Of a stretch of 64,000 nucleotides of DNA, positions 22,238-33,740 are shown piece by piece. Position 1 is the stretch's first letter, and each line of letters begins with the position of its first letter. The notes beneath the pieces are model-generated. The model worked only from the letters and a program-made list of their open reading frames with translations, did no database searches and had not been told where the DNA came from. A program made the position numbers and the translations under genes. The stretch lies in NCBI RefSeq assembly GCF_022605725.1, contig NC_065560.1, positions 20,699,052 through 20,763,051 on the forward strand. The letters run 5' to 3'. The stretch is from Anthonomus grandis grandis. Taxonomy: Eukaryota > Arthropoda > Insecta > Coleoptera > Curculionidae.

Positions 22238-22621
22238 GTAAATATTGTAACAAATGGTAGTAGTACTCAAATTATACAATTTACTCAACTAGCTTAAAAG
22301 TTTTCGCACACTTTTTTGTTTTAAAATTTTAGACGCATGATAATGTACTTTTATTTATAGATTTTATTATTAAATAAAATGACTTAGGCTTAAAGATCAC
22401 GGTTTCGATTGCGAAAAATAATTTTCTTCGTTAATACACACAAAGTGTACGTATTTGAAAATTTACAATGACTATTATTAACAGCTTAAATAATACGCCC
22501 GTGTCAAATTAATTGTTCTGATATATTTTCGAGATAACGAGTCACAAATTTACGTAGTCCTGAAAACTTTTTCAATAAGAGACATCGTTTAGTTTAAATA
22601 CCGATAACGTTTATCTTGAAT
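22238..22621 (+). other. Odorant receptor intron sequence
   Basis: Non-coding AT-rich sequence between the exon donor and the hAT insertion; no other feature is seen. Confidence 0.6.
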
Positions 22622-25600
22622 CAAGGGCGTACCCATGATTTCAGCAGCAGGGCAGCTCATACCTGTTTCGAGAAGATGGTCGGTCAGTTATATTAAAACA
22701 AAAAATCATGTAAATTGACTTTTATTAATTAGATTGACATAAAAGAAAATATTATATATACAATAATCATAATATATATGTATATTAATTTAACAATAAT
22801 CTTCTCGGATTTGCCGAAGATTTGTCTATGACAGTCTTTTCAATAAACTAGCTGCTTTTTTTTTAAAATAATTGCAATGTATGCTTATCAGACATAAACG
22901 TGTAAGCCTTTCTTCACCCATGGTGCTTCTTAGCCACGTTTTAACTTTTCGCAGTATACTGAAAGACCATTCTACGGTCGCCGTAGTGGATGGGATAGTG
23001 CTTAAAATAATCAATGCCTTTCTGACAGTAGGGTAAAAAATGTTGGCTGCGTTGAACAGATCAACTACTTCTCAACTCCCTCAATTGATTATCTGATAAA
23101 GCCATCTTCACCCATAAATTATGCCAAAGGTTCAATTCTCCGTTGATATCCAGATTATAAAATTCTTGGAATGATTCTGCGTTCTTGTGTAAGTCTGTAA
23201 TGCTGGTTTTGGTCTTGGTCATATACAAGGGATATTACTTAAAGCAAACGCCGGAGTATTTTCTTGGGAGAATCGAATATTCAATGATGAAATGAGTGAA
23301 TTAATGTATGGTATTATCAGGGAACGCCGCCAAAATTCGTTATCATTGTCTGATGGCGGATTACTTCTATGTGTTTGCTTGTGAGCAAGACGTGGAACCG
23401 AAATATTTATGTTCAAACCTATTGCAACAGCTCGCGCTTTTTGAAGCATTTCATTACTTATTCTATCAGGAAACTCGCGGTCATTTCTGGGAATGTCCTT
23501 GATATTTTTGATGTTTTCCCCCACCGAGATCATGTCAATCGATTTCGCTTGCAGTGCAGTTAGCGCACCACTGGTTCTAAAACTGCTGAATATTTGGCTA
23601 TTATCTGTAGAGAAATAATAAACACTGGTTTTGTAAAGACAGAATGCGACTGATATGCAGGATTTCTAGTGGCATAATTCCCTTGACGGATAACGTTTCT
23701 AGAGATTCCACAAGCTCTGGGAAATTTTGAGAAAAGTCTTGGATCGATTAATATTTTTCGGACCATCTCGTCTCACACAATCCAAGTTTGATAAGTTTGT
23801 TAATATCCAACAATGATAAGTTTGGAGCGTAGTTTCGACATATAGTCGATTCTCTGAAAAACGTTATAACATCCTTTACAGTGGCGACAGTATTTCTAAT
23901 TGCTGGTACTGCGTTTGCATCATTCACACAAGGTTGAGTTTGTGACTTGAACAATGAAAATATAAAGCACGAGGATATTTTTTTCTCAAAATGGCTTGTA
24001 CGCCACCCTCTTTCTCTGCCATTGTAGAACAGCCATCGAATCCACACCCTACGCAATCTTCGGTTGGGAGGCCAGAACTTATCAAAAAATTGTCAATTGC
24101 TTCGGCAATTACTGAAGCATTTTGTGCTTTTAGCTCAACGAAACAAATTCTTCAAATTCTTCTCTGATTTTCCTTCTGCTTTCGTCATAGAATCGTACGC
24201 CTATTGACAGCTGTTCTTTTTTCAGCTACGTCTGCTATTTTATCAGCTAAAACTGCGTAAGCTATGGTCTTCTGAACCTCACTTATTATATTCTTCTTAA
24301 TAATTTCGCCACATAAATTTATCAATTCGTTTTGTATTTTTGGCGATGTATGGCGAAACTGCATTGCGACGGCACTTTTCCAGATGACTCTTTAATTTGT
24401 CATCCCCTGAATTGATTCTCAACTTCAATAAATCTAATAAAACACCCTCATCTGTTTGTTCTCCCCTAAGAGGCATATCATGTGTACCGTAAAATTTAAT
24501 ACAAGAAATATTTGATGAAAATATTTCTCTGTTTTTATCTATTGCTTTTTGGCATCCACTTTACAGTTGAACGTCTACAGGAACATTTTCAAGAAAATTT
24601 TTTGCAGCATTTGTCGCTGTTAGATGAAGGTTGGTCGTTGCATGCTTTCGGCAGTCTTCATGCATATTTTTGAACTTTATATATGGCCTGACTAAAATTC
24701 TTCTTACAGTGCTGATGGGCGGAGGAAACAAAACACAATGCTTACAAAGAGCACCTTTTAGTCGCTTGGAATATACTAGCCATGGTGCACCAACTGATCC
24801 AACCAAGCATGATTAAATTTTCTATTCAAATGGCAATTCATCACTTTCGAAATCGTAATTTCTGGGCGGGATCCAAGGATTTTGTAACAACTCCCTCTTC
24901 TTTTCCATCGATAGCTGGGTAGCCAACCCAACATAACGACCCAGATCATTTTCATGATAGCCATCGTCCACTATAATTTCAGGATAGACGTTGATGTTTT
25001 AAGTTTGTTGGGACGTCGACGGAGAAAAACAGTCGGTAACAGACGCTTGTTAGCGAATGTTAGCATCCAATGATCTTGGCATTACATGAGTAGTTTTATC
25101 ATGGTTGTCAATTTGATCGCTGCCGCTTCCACTGCTACTTTCACGACCTTTTTTTTGCGTGCTGTCCCTAAAAAATTGATACACAATATTACTCTTACGG
25201 TGTTTAGGCATAGGACAAAAATACGGAAAATAAAGATCAAAATACCTATAATAACATCACATTTAAATATCATTTACTTCAAACTTCCGGTCAGTAAAAG
25301 TAAAATTGCGATATTCAAAATTAGTTAACTTTGTGGTTTGAATAAAGAAATCAAATAATCATATTAGGTTTTGTTTTGTTTTGACTCACCTCTTTCAGAG
25401 AATTTTCTCATATCCAATCGATAGAGTAATATTTCCAGTTTCCAATTGTTGCCCAGTAAACGTAAATTAAATCTCATGTCGCCGTAACTAAACTATAAAA
25501 TACTATGGCGCATGAAATATTCGCTCGTATTAAGCTCCGAACTAAATTTAATTGTATTTTTTGTCTCGTAGTCTCTGAATTGCCTTGATCTGCCTCACAA

Positions 25601-26160
25601 TCCCTCTTATACATTCAAATATTCCTGCTCCCGAAATACCTAGAAAATACTCGACTCTCGACTCTATTTCCGTCATTGTTTCATTGCCTTTCCTTCCGAG
25701 CTAGAACGTTCTTCGTGGTATTGCTATTCAATAGAAGATGTTGCTTTTGACCGTATAAATTGATGCTATTTCAGATTTCTCTTATTCTCTTTACCGGAGA
25801 AAGTACTGTCGTCCGTAACTAGATAGCGCTAGATGTTGTTTTCTCCCAATTATATTCGGCCTTAATCCCAGATGGCTCTGATTGTCGTCGGGAGCGGAAA
25901 CTACGAGATGCGACGGTTTCGCGGTAAATTTAAATTATATTGAGTCGCTAACAGAATACTATATCGAACGTTGTAGAATAATTAATTATAGATAAAAAAA
26001 TATTAAATCAAAATATCTGACTGAAAATATAATTTGTTCTAACACTTCATTTTGCGCAGAGTAGGTAACACGTTTTTAATTCCCACTTGCCAGGAAAATT
26101 GACGTTTATTTTATCTTCTAGGGGGGAGGGGGCAACTGTCCCTATCTGGGTACGCCCCTG
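22622..26160 (-). mobile_element. hAT transposon (ZMYM1/TTF-zinc-finger type)
   Basis: 3539-bp element in receptor intron 1. The left end CAAGGGCGTACCCA (22622) is the inverse of the right end TGGGTACGCCCCTG (26160). The 8-bp flanks TCTTGAAT and TCTTAATG are a slightly decayed target duplication (one base lost). The transposase runs on the minus strand. The sequence at 25212-26147 inside the element is non-coding as far as I can see. Confidence 0.9.
22826..25211 (-). pseudogene. hAT transposase (TTF-type zinc finger, ZMYM1-like), broken
   Basis: Starts MPKHRKSNIVYQFF at 25211. Order of parts: a serine-rich N-terminus; LGRYVGLATQLSMEKKRELL and PWIPPRNYDF (about 24950-24850); a TTF-type zinc-finger segment with LCKHCVLFPP (about 24740); LRINSGDDKLKSHLE (about 24420); VKDVITFFREST and CETRWSEKY (about 23870-23760); VPRLAHKQTHRSNPP and FWRRSLIIPYINSLI (about 23400-23290); and the hAT C-terminal dimerisation region ATVEWSFSILRKVKTWLRS (22980-22920). 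The protein is interrupted by several stops and frameshifts (near 25050, 24560, 24290, 23750 and 23200). Known role in an intact element: cut-and-paste with 8-bp duplications. Confidence 0.87.
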
Positions 26161-26973
26161 TCTTAATGTTTAACTATTTTAGAGTTGTTGAAGTTCAGTA
26201 TTGTTAAAATCTATGTCTCTTCAAATTTTGGATTGCATTCCATAGGATTTAGACTTAAATCATCGACATGTGGCATGCGTAAACTAGGATGACATTCTAT
26301 TGTAAAATTAAATTCTTGCATTACCATTAACGTCCAATTCTAGGAATAAGATCTCTCTTGGTCATAGTCAGTCGAAGAGCATTGCAATCAGTCACACCTT
26401 TAAAAAGATCTTGAACAATGTCACGAACTAAGTCTCGCTCATTTATTAAATGATAGTCATGAAGGTCTGTACGTTACATAATGATGTTATTATTCGTATG
26501 ATATAGACCTACTCGAGCGCTTGCGTGCGAAATATTCGTATAAACCGAAAATAAGGATAGTCGATTTTCCGTGCACATACACATTATTTTTTACACCACT
26601 TGGGTTCGAAAGCGAACGAATTTGCAAACGAATCATACAAGAATTAGTTCCGACGCGTGTGTGAGACACGGTTTTTTCATTAATTTTTTATTAAAACTTA
26701 CCAATTTCTATTAAAACAAATGTTTAATGCTATACCTTAGTACGGTTTAGAGATACAACCGTTGATTATTACTATAATAAGGCTCTCAGACAATAGTACA
26801 AAATACAAGGAACAAAATTGAGTATTTCAGCACTTTTCACTTCGCATGCATAGATTTCTTTAATTTTTGAGTTGAATTTTTATACATGCAAAAATACTAG
26901 ATATAATAGTTGTTGATTTACTTGTCAGTAAAAATATTTACTGGCAAAGAAATTATTAGACTTACTTTTTTAG
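26161..26973. other. Receptor intron with a coding-like minus segment
   Basis: After the hAT element. Minus-strand 26470-26330 reads LINERDLVRDIVQDLFKG and DCNALRLTMTKRDLIPRIG without a stop, which looks like real protein but matches no family I can name. The remainder is AT-rich and ends with the acceptor TTTTTTAG at 26973. Confidence 0.4.
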
Positions 26974-27073
26974 GTACGTCGATGATTTTAATGATAGTAT
27001 GAGCATTTTTATGGTTTTTGATTTCTTACAAACTTCCTTACAGCTAGCCTCGGCAACTAGTCAACTCGTAGTG
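26974..27073 (+). CDS. Odorant receptor (7tm_6), internal exon B
   Basis: A 100-nt exon: one base completes the lysine codon from exon A, then 33 codons starting YVDDFNDSMSIFMVFDFLQ and ending SLQLASATSQLVV. The pattern H-x-x-II-x-YV-x-x-FN across the join with exon A, followed by a membrane helix rich in L, A and S, is characteristic of insect odorant receptors. It has an acceptor AG at 26972-26973 and a donor GTAAGT at 27074. It leaves in phase 0, matching the next exon. Confidence 0.9.
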
Positions 27074-27419
27074 GTAAGTACTTATACAATATTTATTATA
27101 AAACAAAAACGTCTTTAAAAGTTGGTTTGTTAATATACATTTTCATAATAAAAGAGAAATATTATTATTAAAACATATATCAATAATAAAAAATGTGATG
27201 TATGTGTAAAACGAACATTAAAAGTTCTTTTTATTTACTGAAAAATCCAGAAAGGCGGATCCAAGAGAGGATCTAGACTTATTAATACTATTATGACTCC
27301 TGGATACAATGGCATATATTTTTATACCCTTTTAGACGCTCGTAAAATAACTTTTCATGGCTCGTGTTTTTTGTTAACATTGATATACTATGATACATTG
27401 ATATATATATATATTTTTT
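27074..27419 (+). other. Receptor intron 2, 5' part
   Basis: No element recognised except a (TA)n stretch with a T-run at 27401-27424, which is the tail region of the adjacent non-LTR fragment. Confidence 0.5.
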
Positions 27420-28141
27420 TTTTTATGGTAAACACAAGCACAAGAGGAAAGTCCTATGTCACTCTTGAAGTAGTGCTTGCGCGAAGATATTTGTGGGCAT
27501 TTATCTTGAATCGCTGCAGGTTGTATGCGTCGGGAAATATGTGAGGTGGAAGCCCGTTCCACAAAGAAGATGTTCTCCAGATGAATGAGTCCCGATACAG
27601 CGACGTCCTTGGGGTAGGCAGGTGGACTCGATGTTGATGAGCCGCAACTGCTAGACGCGTCCTTCTTGCCGGAACAGCCCTGGGTGGGATCAGGCCTGCC
27701 AGCTCAGAGGAGCACTTACCGTGATAATAACGGTAAAATAAACAGAGATCAGCCACCTTTCTCCTGTGCTCCAGACTATTTGTCAGTTCTGGTTTGTCGA
27801 TAAGACGAATAGCTCTCTTCTGTATAGAATCTAGCAGCTTTAAACTATGCTTGGGTGCAGAGCTCCAGACATGCGAGCAATACTCGAGGGAAGGGCGTAT
27901 TTGAGCCTTATAAAGATTCAGCAGTTGTTCTGGTGTATACAGTTTTTTTGTTTTGAAAAGCACTCCCAGTTTTTTGGAAGCTGCCCTGGTGGTGATCTCT
28001 GCAACGTGGTCATGCCAGGACACACTGTTGGTGACTTCGACTCCTAGAAGATGTAAAGATGATTTCATTGGCAATGTTTTCCCTGCCATAACCAGCTCCG
28101 GGCCACCAAGGTTAGTCTTCATCGTAAATACTGCAGCCTGA
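27420..28141 (-). mobile_element. 5'-truncated non-LTR retrotransposon, 3' end
   Basis: Minus-strand insertion holding only the last part of the second open reading frame plus a short 3' tail that ends in an A-run and (AT)n. Truncation at the 5' side (near 28141) and a simple-repeat tail are the usual result of target-primed reverse transcription. Confidence 0.85.
27454..28122 (-). pseudogene. Non-LTR ORF2 C-terminal region
   Basis: 222 uninterrupted codons of the thumb and C-terminal domain after the RT core: LHLLGVEVTNSVSWHDHV, QIRPSLEYCSHVWSS, LDSIQKRAIRLI and SSLWNGLPPHIFP are hallmarks of this region in Jockey/CR1-like elements. The catalytic RT and endonuclease domains are absent. The intact frame points to a fairly recent insertion. 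Confidence 0.88.
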
Positions 28142-28502
28142 TATATAGTCGCCTTCGCTCTTATCGTGTGGGTTCAAAGGTCACCACGTAATATGAATCA
28201 AATTAAAAAATCAGTGGCTGCCAAAATGTTATTTCCTTGAGAGTTTGACAATACATTGAACGCCGTCATGTGACATATTAAAGCCGCGTATACACCTTAG
28301 ATCATAATTACGATCATAACTGACGTGATGCCTTTAACGCCGTAAAAATGTCTACGGAATACTACGTATCCGAGATTCGACATGTAAAACATACGTTGGT
28401 TATTTCCTTTCATGACGTGAAAAAGCCCATAAGTATAAAGCCCGTTGGGTATACGCCTCATCGGTATATGCCTAGAATCTCCGATATTCTGCTAAGTTGC
28501 CA

Positions 28503-28558
28503 GACAATTTTTCAAAAAAGAAAAGTAAATATTAACTTTTCTTTTTTAAAAAATTGTC
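28503..28558. repeat. Perfect-looking hairpin, 24-bp arms
   Basis: GACAATTTTTC plus A-rich arm at 28503-28526 pairs with 28535-28558 around an 8-base loop, with one mismatch. It lies within the second DD82-83E element; function unknown. Confidence 0.85.
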
Positions 28559-29081
28559 CGAAATAGACGGAATTCTCAATAACAATTTTTCTTTACACAA
28601 TAATATCTAAATCTAAGCATTTTATATTTTTTTATGAGAGCAAAAATGCCTCCCTAGCCTTTCATTAAAATTTTACATATTTCATTTAAAAATGGTTGTT
28701 AGCATAAAATACTAATTTGTCGATTTCAGGGCACAGCGTCTAATTTTTAACGATTATTTGACCTTGTCTTCTTCTTTGCTTATGTGTGATTGTGTTTTTT
28801 TGTAATAATTATTGGGAAACTATACATTTTGGTATAATGACAAACAATTAATTTGTATTGTGTGTGATGCAGTGCAGTCAGAGACCAGAAAAGTACTTTC
28901 TTTGTTTAAAGGCAAGTTCATGTTACAATCTCACTTTTAAAATGTCATTTTAATTTTATAATTTATTATTTGTCGTTCGACCCAATCTATACGTTGATGC
29001 ACAGAAAATTAAAAAAGTTGTGTTATCTTTTCTTTTATATCAGTTAAAAGTAAAAAAAAGATAAAAAATAACTAAAAAAAC

Positions 29082-29305
29082 TGGTGAATGCGGTGGGCAT
29101 TTCTATCTCCCAGCGCATTCACCAATTCTTTTATTTAATTTTGTTTAAAAAGATAAATACGAGGGGAGCTACTACAGTTCTTTAAAATGTCGTTTTCTTA
29201 TGAATATTTATTTATTTACACATTAGAAGGTAAAAAAAGATTGAAACTAACTATTAAAAAAATGGAGAATACGCCGGGCATATCTATCTCCCAGCGCATT
29301 CACCA
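29082..29305. repeat. Two tandem copies of a hairpin unit, ~181-bp period
   Basis: Unit 1 (29082-29124): TGGTGAATGCGGTGGG pairs with TCCCAGCGCATTCACCA. Unit 2 (29263-29305) has the same right arm and a decayed left arm. The flanking A/T-rich stretches are also repeated. Only two copies exist. Confidence 0.8.
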
Positions 29306-29430
29306 ATCTATTTACTTAGCTTTGTTTAAAAAAAAAATTTTTTACTTTTTAATCATACCTAAATAATAAACGAAATGCAAAGAGAAAACTAATTATTTTA
29401 ATAACGAAAAAGAAAATAAGGGATTGCTTA

Positions 29431-29532
29431 GAATGTACAAGAAGAAGTAGCTAAAGCGCTTAAGCAGGAAACAAAGTGTAAAAGGAAGAAGCCGAAGACT
29501 GAAGATTTAAGTGAATGTGTAAAAATGAAGTA
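29431..29532 (+). pseudogene. Inverted fragment of the DD82-83E transposase N-terminus
   Basis: Plus-strand piece reading VQEEVAKAL then KCKRKKPKTEDLSECVKM. This matches, with an internal deletion, the minus-strand N-terminus at about 30770-30625 (VQEEVAKALGISLR...KCKRKKSKTEDL). So the element contains part of its gene twice, in opposite orientations. Confidence 0.8.
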
Positions 29533-29555
29533 ACAAATTTGACTAAAAAAAGAAA

Positions 29556-30870
29556 CTAATTATAATTATCATTATCACTAACAGAGTCGGAAAACTCTTC
29601 GTCATTTTCCGAATCTTCTTCAAATGGAACAATGATCAATGGTTTAACTTGGATATCGAGTACTTTTTCTCTCTTCCACCAGGTTCTAATAATGTTTTCA
29701 GTGTGATCCACTGATTTTCGCCAATACTCCTTTGTGATGTGATTCAATGCCTCATTCCAAACAGCTTCAACCTGGTCAGATCTAAGCCCAGCACCCACAT
29801 GCTTCTCATAATAAGATTTTGACCCTGCCCATATAAGCTCAATGGCATTAAACTGACAATGGTATGGTGGCAATCTTAAAACTTCATGGCCATATTCACG
29901 TACTATTTCGTCAACAGCATATACTTTTGGTCTTTTTAGCAATTTTGCAATTGAAAGAAGTTTGGATCTTAGCATATATGGCAAGAGATTCTGGAATAAG
30001 GTTTTCTTTTACTAACCATTCATAAATTTCGCTTTTTTTCCAACTTCCATTTGGTTGTTTATTTAAAATGCTTGAATGATATGACGCATTGTCTAATACT
30101 ATTAAGGAAGGTTCTTGCAAGTTCGGTATTAACTGTTCCTTTAACCATTTTTTAAATATTTCGCAATTCATATTGTCATGATAATCCATACTTTTAGACT
30201 TAGAAGAAAAATTTAAACTTGCACCTGGAACGAATCCCGTTGAAGACCCGGCATGTAAAATAATAAATCGTTTTCCCTGACCACATCCTTTTTTTCTTTT
30301 GACGCTTTTCACAGATTCATCTTGCCAAGATTTTATTCCACTCCCGTTTGAAAATATCTAAGTTTCATTTAAGAATACCACTTTCCTTAACTTTGATTTT
30401 TCATTTTCTGTATATTGTCTTAAAAATCCTATTCGTTGGCTCACAATATTTGGTAGTTCACACAAATATCTTCTATTGCAGTCTTTTTTATAGCGAAAAC
30501 CTATGCTTTTAATTAATTTTGATAAAGCTGAAAGTTCTAATTTCCAACAATCAGAAATGGCAGCGTTATATTTGTTTTTAGCCTATATAGTTCATAAATC
30601 CTATCCCTTACTTCCATTTTTACACATTCAATTAAATCTTCAGTTTTCGACTTCTTCCTTTTACACTTTTTTTCCTTCTTGGGAATAAGGTTGTTCTTGT
30701 TTTCATATACAACTTTTTGCACCATTCTTAAACTAATTCCAAGCGCTTTAGCTACTTCTTCTTGTACATTCTTAGGCAACCCTTTATTTTCTTTTTCGTT
30801 CTCGAAGTAATTAATAACATTAAGTACCATTTTTTGGCTTGAGAATTTAGAAATCCACAAAAAGGCTTTT
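29556..30870 (-). pseudogene. DD82-83E transposase, broken, catalytic D changed
   Basis: Start probably MVLNVINYFENEK at 30830. A helix-turn-helix with VAKALGISLRMVQKVV is followed by basic KKCKRKKSK. The first catalytic motif reads FLNET instead of the D-E-T of the intact relative, and is followed by TAG, so the metal-binding aspartate is lost. The second D is intact in IVLDNASYHS (about 30100). A frameshift occurs near 29985, after which LRLPPYHCQFNAIELIW supplies the E. It ends with an acidic tail (EEDSENDEEFSDS) at 29556, like the tail of the 13052-15324 gene. Confidence 0.85.
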
Positions 30871-31872
30871 TCTTTTCCATAATTTGAAATTAAAATTATC
30901 TTGTGACAAATAATGTCATCCGTCAATCGAAACGAGACAGGCATGTTTGTTATGAAAGTAATTGTTTTAGAACCACTGACATTTATCATTTTATCTTCTT
31001 TTGATACCTTGACGCTGCATATATCTGTTTCGTTTATCTGACGCGTTGTAGTTAAAAAACGTTGTTGCGCAAATTGAAATGAAACGTAACTACAAAAGTT
31101 TGTCGTTGATAATCCGATACACCCGCACGATAAAAGCAATTTTGACTATACTATACAGTGTGGCCCAAATTGGGTGTACATGTATGGGTATCTTGGAAAC
31201 TATAAGAGATAGAAAATTGGTTAAATAGGGAAAGTTGTAGGCCATTTAGTTACCAATTAAGTGTCGCTTTCCGAACGATTTTATCTTTTTCCGATTTTGA
31301 AATATTTGGAAAAAATCAAAAAGTTGCATTTTTGAAAAAGAGCTATATTTTTTAAATTTCAACGTATTTTTAAAATCTGTAAAAACATTATTAGGACAAT
31401 TTTTTAAGGACAACGCATACCTGAATTCAGTTTTTGTTTTCGACGTTTCGGTTTTGAGATTTCATCCTCAACTTCTTTTTTTCTTATGGCGGCCATTTTG
31501 TTTTTTTGCTAAATTAAAAAGATCTTTTTTTTCCTTTAAAATTATGTATAACACTTTATGAAAATATTTTATGTTTACGTCAAAACATTAAATAGTTTAT
31601 TTTTCGCGGGTTTGGCCACGAATGCGGAGGCCATGACTACGGAGGCAATTTGTCGTATAAACAATTATTATTGTTTAATAATTTAGCGTCATTTACTGAC
31701 AATTTTGCAAAATATTATTTATTTGATTTAACTTTTTATCTTGTTTAGTAGTTTTTATCTTGTTCATTTCATGTTTCTTATTCTTGTTAGTGTTAAATAG
31801 TTTTTTCGTATTTAGTTCTTTTCGTTTGTTTTTAGTGAGTTTTGTCTAAAATTGTAATTTCCAAAAATCGCC

Positions 31873-32987
31873 ATGCGATATACCAGTGAAGAAAAATTTG
31901 ACATATGGGAATGTTATATTACATGTAATAGGAATGCAAATCTTGCAGTCGCCAGATACTTGGAACTGTATCCTGAGAGACAACTGCCAGGTCCAAGACT
32001 ATTCGCTATGCTTGTCATGAACCTTAGAACTCATGAAAGTTTTGAAATACCAACGCCAGCAAATTATCAAAGGGACAATGAAGCTCGCGATGAAAACATT
32101 TTAGACCATTTTAATGCGAACCCAAAAACATTGACTCCAAAAGCTGCAACTGATATGAACATACCAAGGACTACCATTCAAAGAGTCCTTGAAAAAAATA
32201 TCGTCCATAAAAGCCTACTTTTGTTCAACGTTTAATGGATATCAACTACCCAAGACGATTAGACCTTTCAAACTGGTTTGTAAGGCAATGTCAAGAAATA
32301 CCTTATTTCAGCAGGAAAATTATTTAGACCGACGAGACGTTTTTTAGCAGCTGCGGAGTATTCAACAGGCATAATCGTCATTTTTGGGCTAGTGAAAATC
32401 CTCATGAAGTGGCTGAACGTAGGCTACAAGTAACATTTGAATTTAATGTATGGTGTGATATGTATGGTAAGTTAATTACCCACTCCACAAAATTATTTTT
32501 AAGTAAAATGCTATAATTGTTTTTAGATAATCACCTTATTGGGCCCTTTATTTATCACCAAATATTGACAGGTCAAAGATATTTAAATCTTTTGGAAGCG
32601 CAGATATTACCTACCGTGAAAGCTATAATACCTGAAGAACAAATACGGAGTGAAGTGTGGTTTCAACAAGACGAGTGTCCCGCACATAATACTCGGGACG
32701 TTTAAAACTTGTTAACGCAAGCATTTAACAATAAACTTATCAAGAACCGCGGTGCTGTAAATTGGCCAGATAGGTCTCCAGATATTACACCCTTGAATTT
32801 TTTTCTTTGGGGATATGTTACAAATGAAGTTTACGAGTTTAAACCACCTGCAACTCTCGAACAACTAGAGGACAGGGTTCAGACTGTCTTAAATAATATA
32901 AATAAAAGCACCCTGCACAAGGTAACTAGAAGTGTTTTAAAGAAATGTAAAAAATGTTTTAACAAAAATGGCCGTCATTTTGAATAG
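31873..32987 (+). pseudogene. Mariner-like transposase with 60-bp intron, broken
   Basis: Starts MRYTSEEKFDIWECYI at 31873; N-terminal DNA-binding part to 32235. A frameshift near 32200 is followed by the pieces PRRLDLSNWFVRQ and TDETFF-like residues with a TAG-type stop near 32345, then FWASENPHEVAERR. The intron 32467-32526 (GTAAGT...TTTTAG) joins codons into DNHLIGPF. Second D: WFQQDECPAHN. An in-frame TAA is at about 32703-32705. The third catalytic residue is N in PDITPLNFFLWGY, where D is expected 41 residues after the second D. Confidence 0.85.
32467..32526 (+). other. 60-bp intron in transposase gene
   Basis: GT at 32467 and AG at 32525-32526; removal restores an aspartate codon and the conserved run NVWCDMYDNHLIGPF. 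Confidence 0.7.
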
Positions 32988-33574
32988 TTTCATTTAATAT
33001 TATTGTTACAAATAGTTATTTATTTTATTTAGAAATTACGTAAAAGTATAAGTTAGCAAGTTAGTAAGTTAATAATAATTATGTGTACGACAAAATGCCA
33101 ATAAAAACCATGGCCAACTCAGCGAAAAATAAACTATTTAATTTTTTGACGTAAACATAAAATATTTTTATAAAGTGTTATACATCATTTTAAAGGGACA
33201 AAAAAGATCTTTTTAATTTAGCAAAAAAACAAAATGACCGCCATAAGGAAAAAAGAATTTGAGGATGGAATCTCAGAACCGAAACGTCGAAAACAAAAAC
33301 TGAATTCAGGTATGCGTTGTCCTTAAAAAGTTGTCCTAATAATGTTTTTACAGATTTTAAAAATACGTTGAAATAAAAAAAATACAGCCCTTTTTCAAAA
33401 ATGCAACTTTTTGATTTTTTCCAAATATTTCAAAATCGGAAAAAGATAAAATCGTTCTGAAAGCGGCACTTAATTGGTAACTAAATGCCCTACAACTTTC
33501 TCCATTTAACCAATTTTCTATCTGTTATAGTTTCCAAGATACCCATACATGTACACCCAATTTGGGCCACACTG

Positions 33575-33740
33575 TATATGTCTACATATATGTCTACTAT
33601 ATATGTCTACTACTATATATGTATATAAACATGTCACAACACACTAAAAAGAAACTAAACAAAACCGTTGCTTTGCTTCTGTCATAGGAAAAGAAAGATG
33701 AAAATTTTAGAGCTCTTCTCCGTTATGCAATATTGCCGTA
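33575..33740. repeat. TATATGTCTAC-type microsatellite and short spacer
   Basis: Irregular tandem units of TATATGTCTAC at about 33575-33632, then about 100 bp without any feature. Confidence 0.6.

Larger units (their letters stand above)
28146..31148 (-). mobile_element. IS630/Tc1-type element, DD82-83E relative (second copy)
   Basis: Ends show an inverted repeat: left TAGTCGCCTTCGCTCTTATC (28146 on), right the reverse complement of TAGTCAAAATTGCTTTTATC, each next to TA (28144-28145, 31149-31150). It encodes a minus-strand transposase of the same type as the element at 12456-15862. The left third contains hairpins, a tandem duplication and an inverted piece of its own gene. Confidence 0.75.
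31156..33574 (+). mobile_element. Mariner-like element with ~445-bp inverted repeats
   Basis: Starts CAGTGTGGCCCAAATTGGG after TA (31154-31155) and ends with its reverse complement at 33574 before TA (33575-33576). The inverted repeats are long (about 31156-31600 and 33130-33574). It carries a + strand transposase with a short intron. It lies only seven bases from the end of the neighbouring DD82-83E element. Confidence 0.92.

Noticed and set aside
29082..29305. Repeated palindromic units as CRISPR-like array
   Set aside because: Only two units, diverged, in a eukaryotic transposon; no spacers of regular length.
30831..31139. N-terminal extension of the DD82-83E transposase
   Set aside because: The frame is open but has no conserved residues; the HTH-bearing protein most plausibly starts at 30830.
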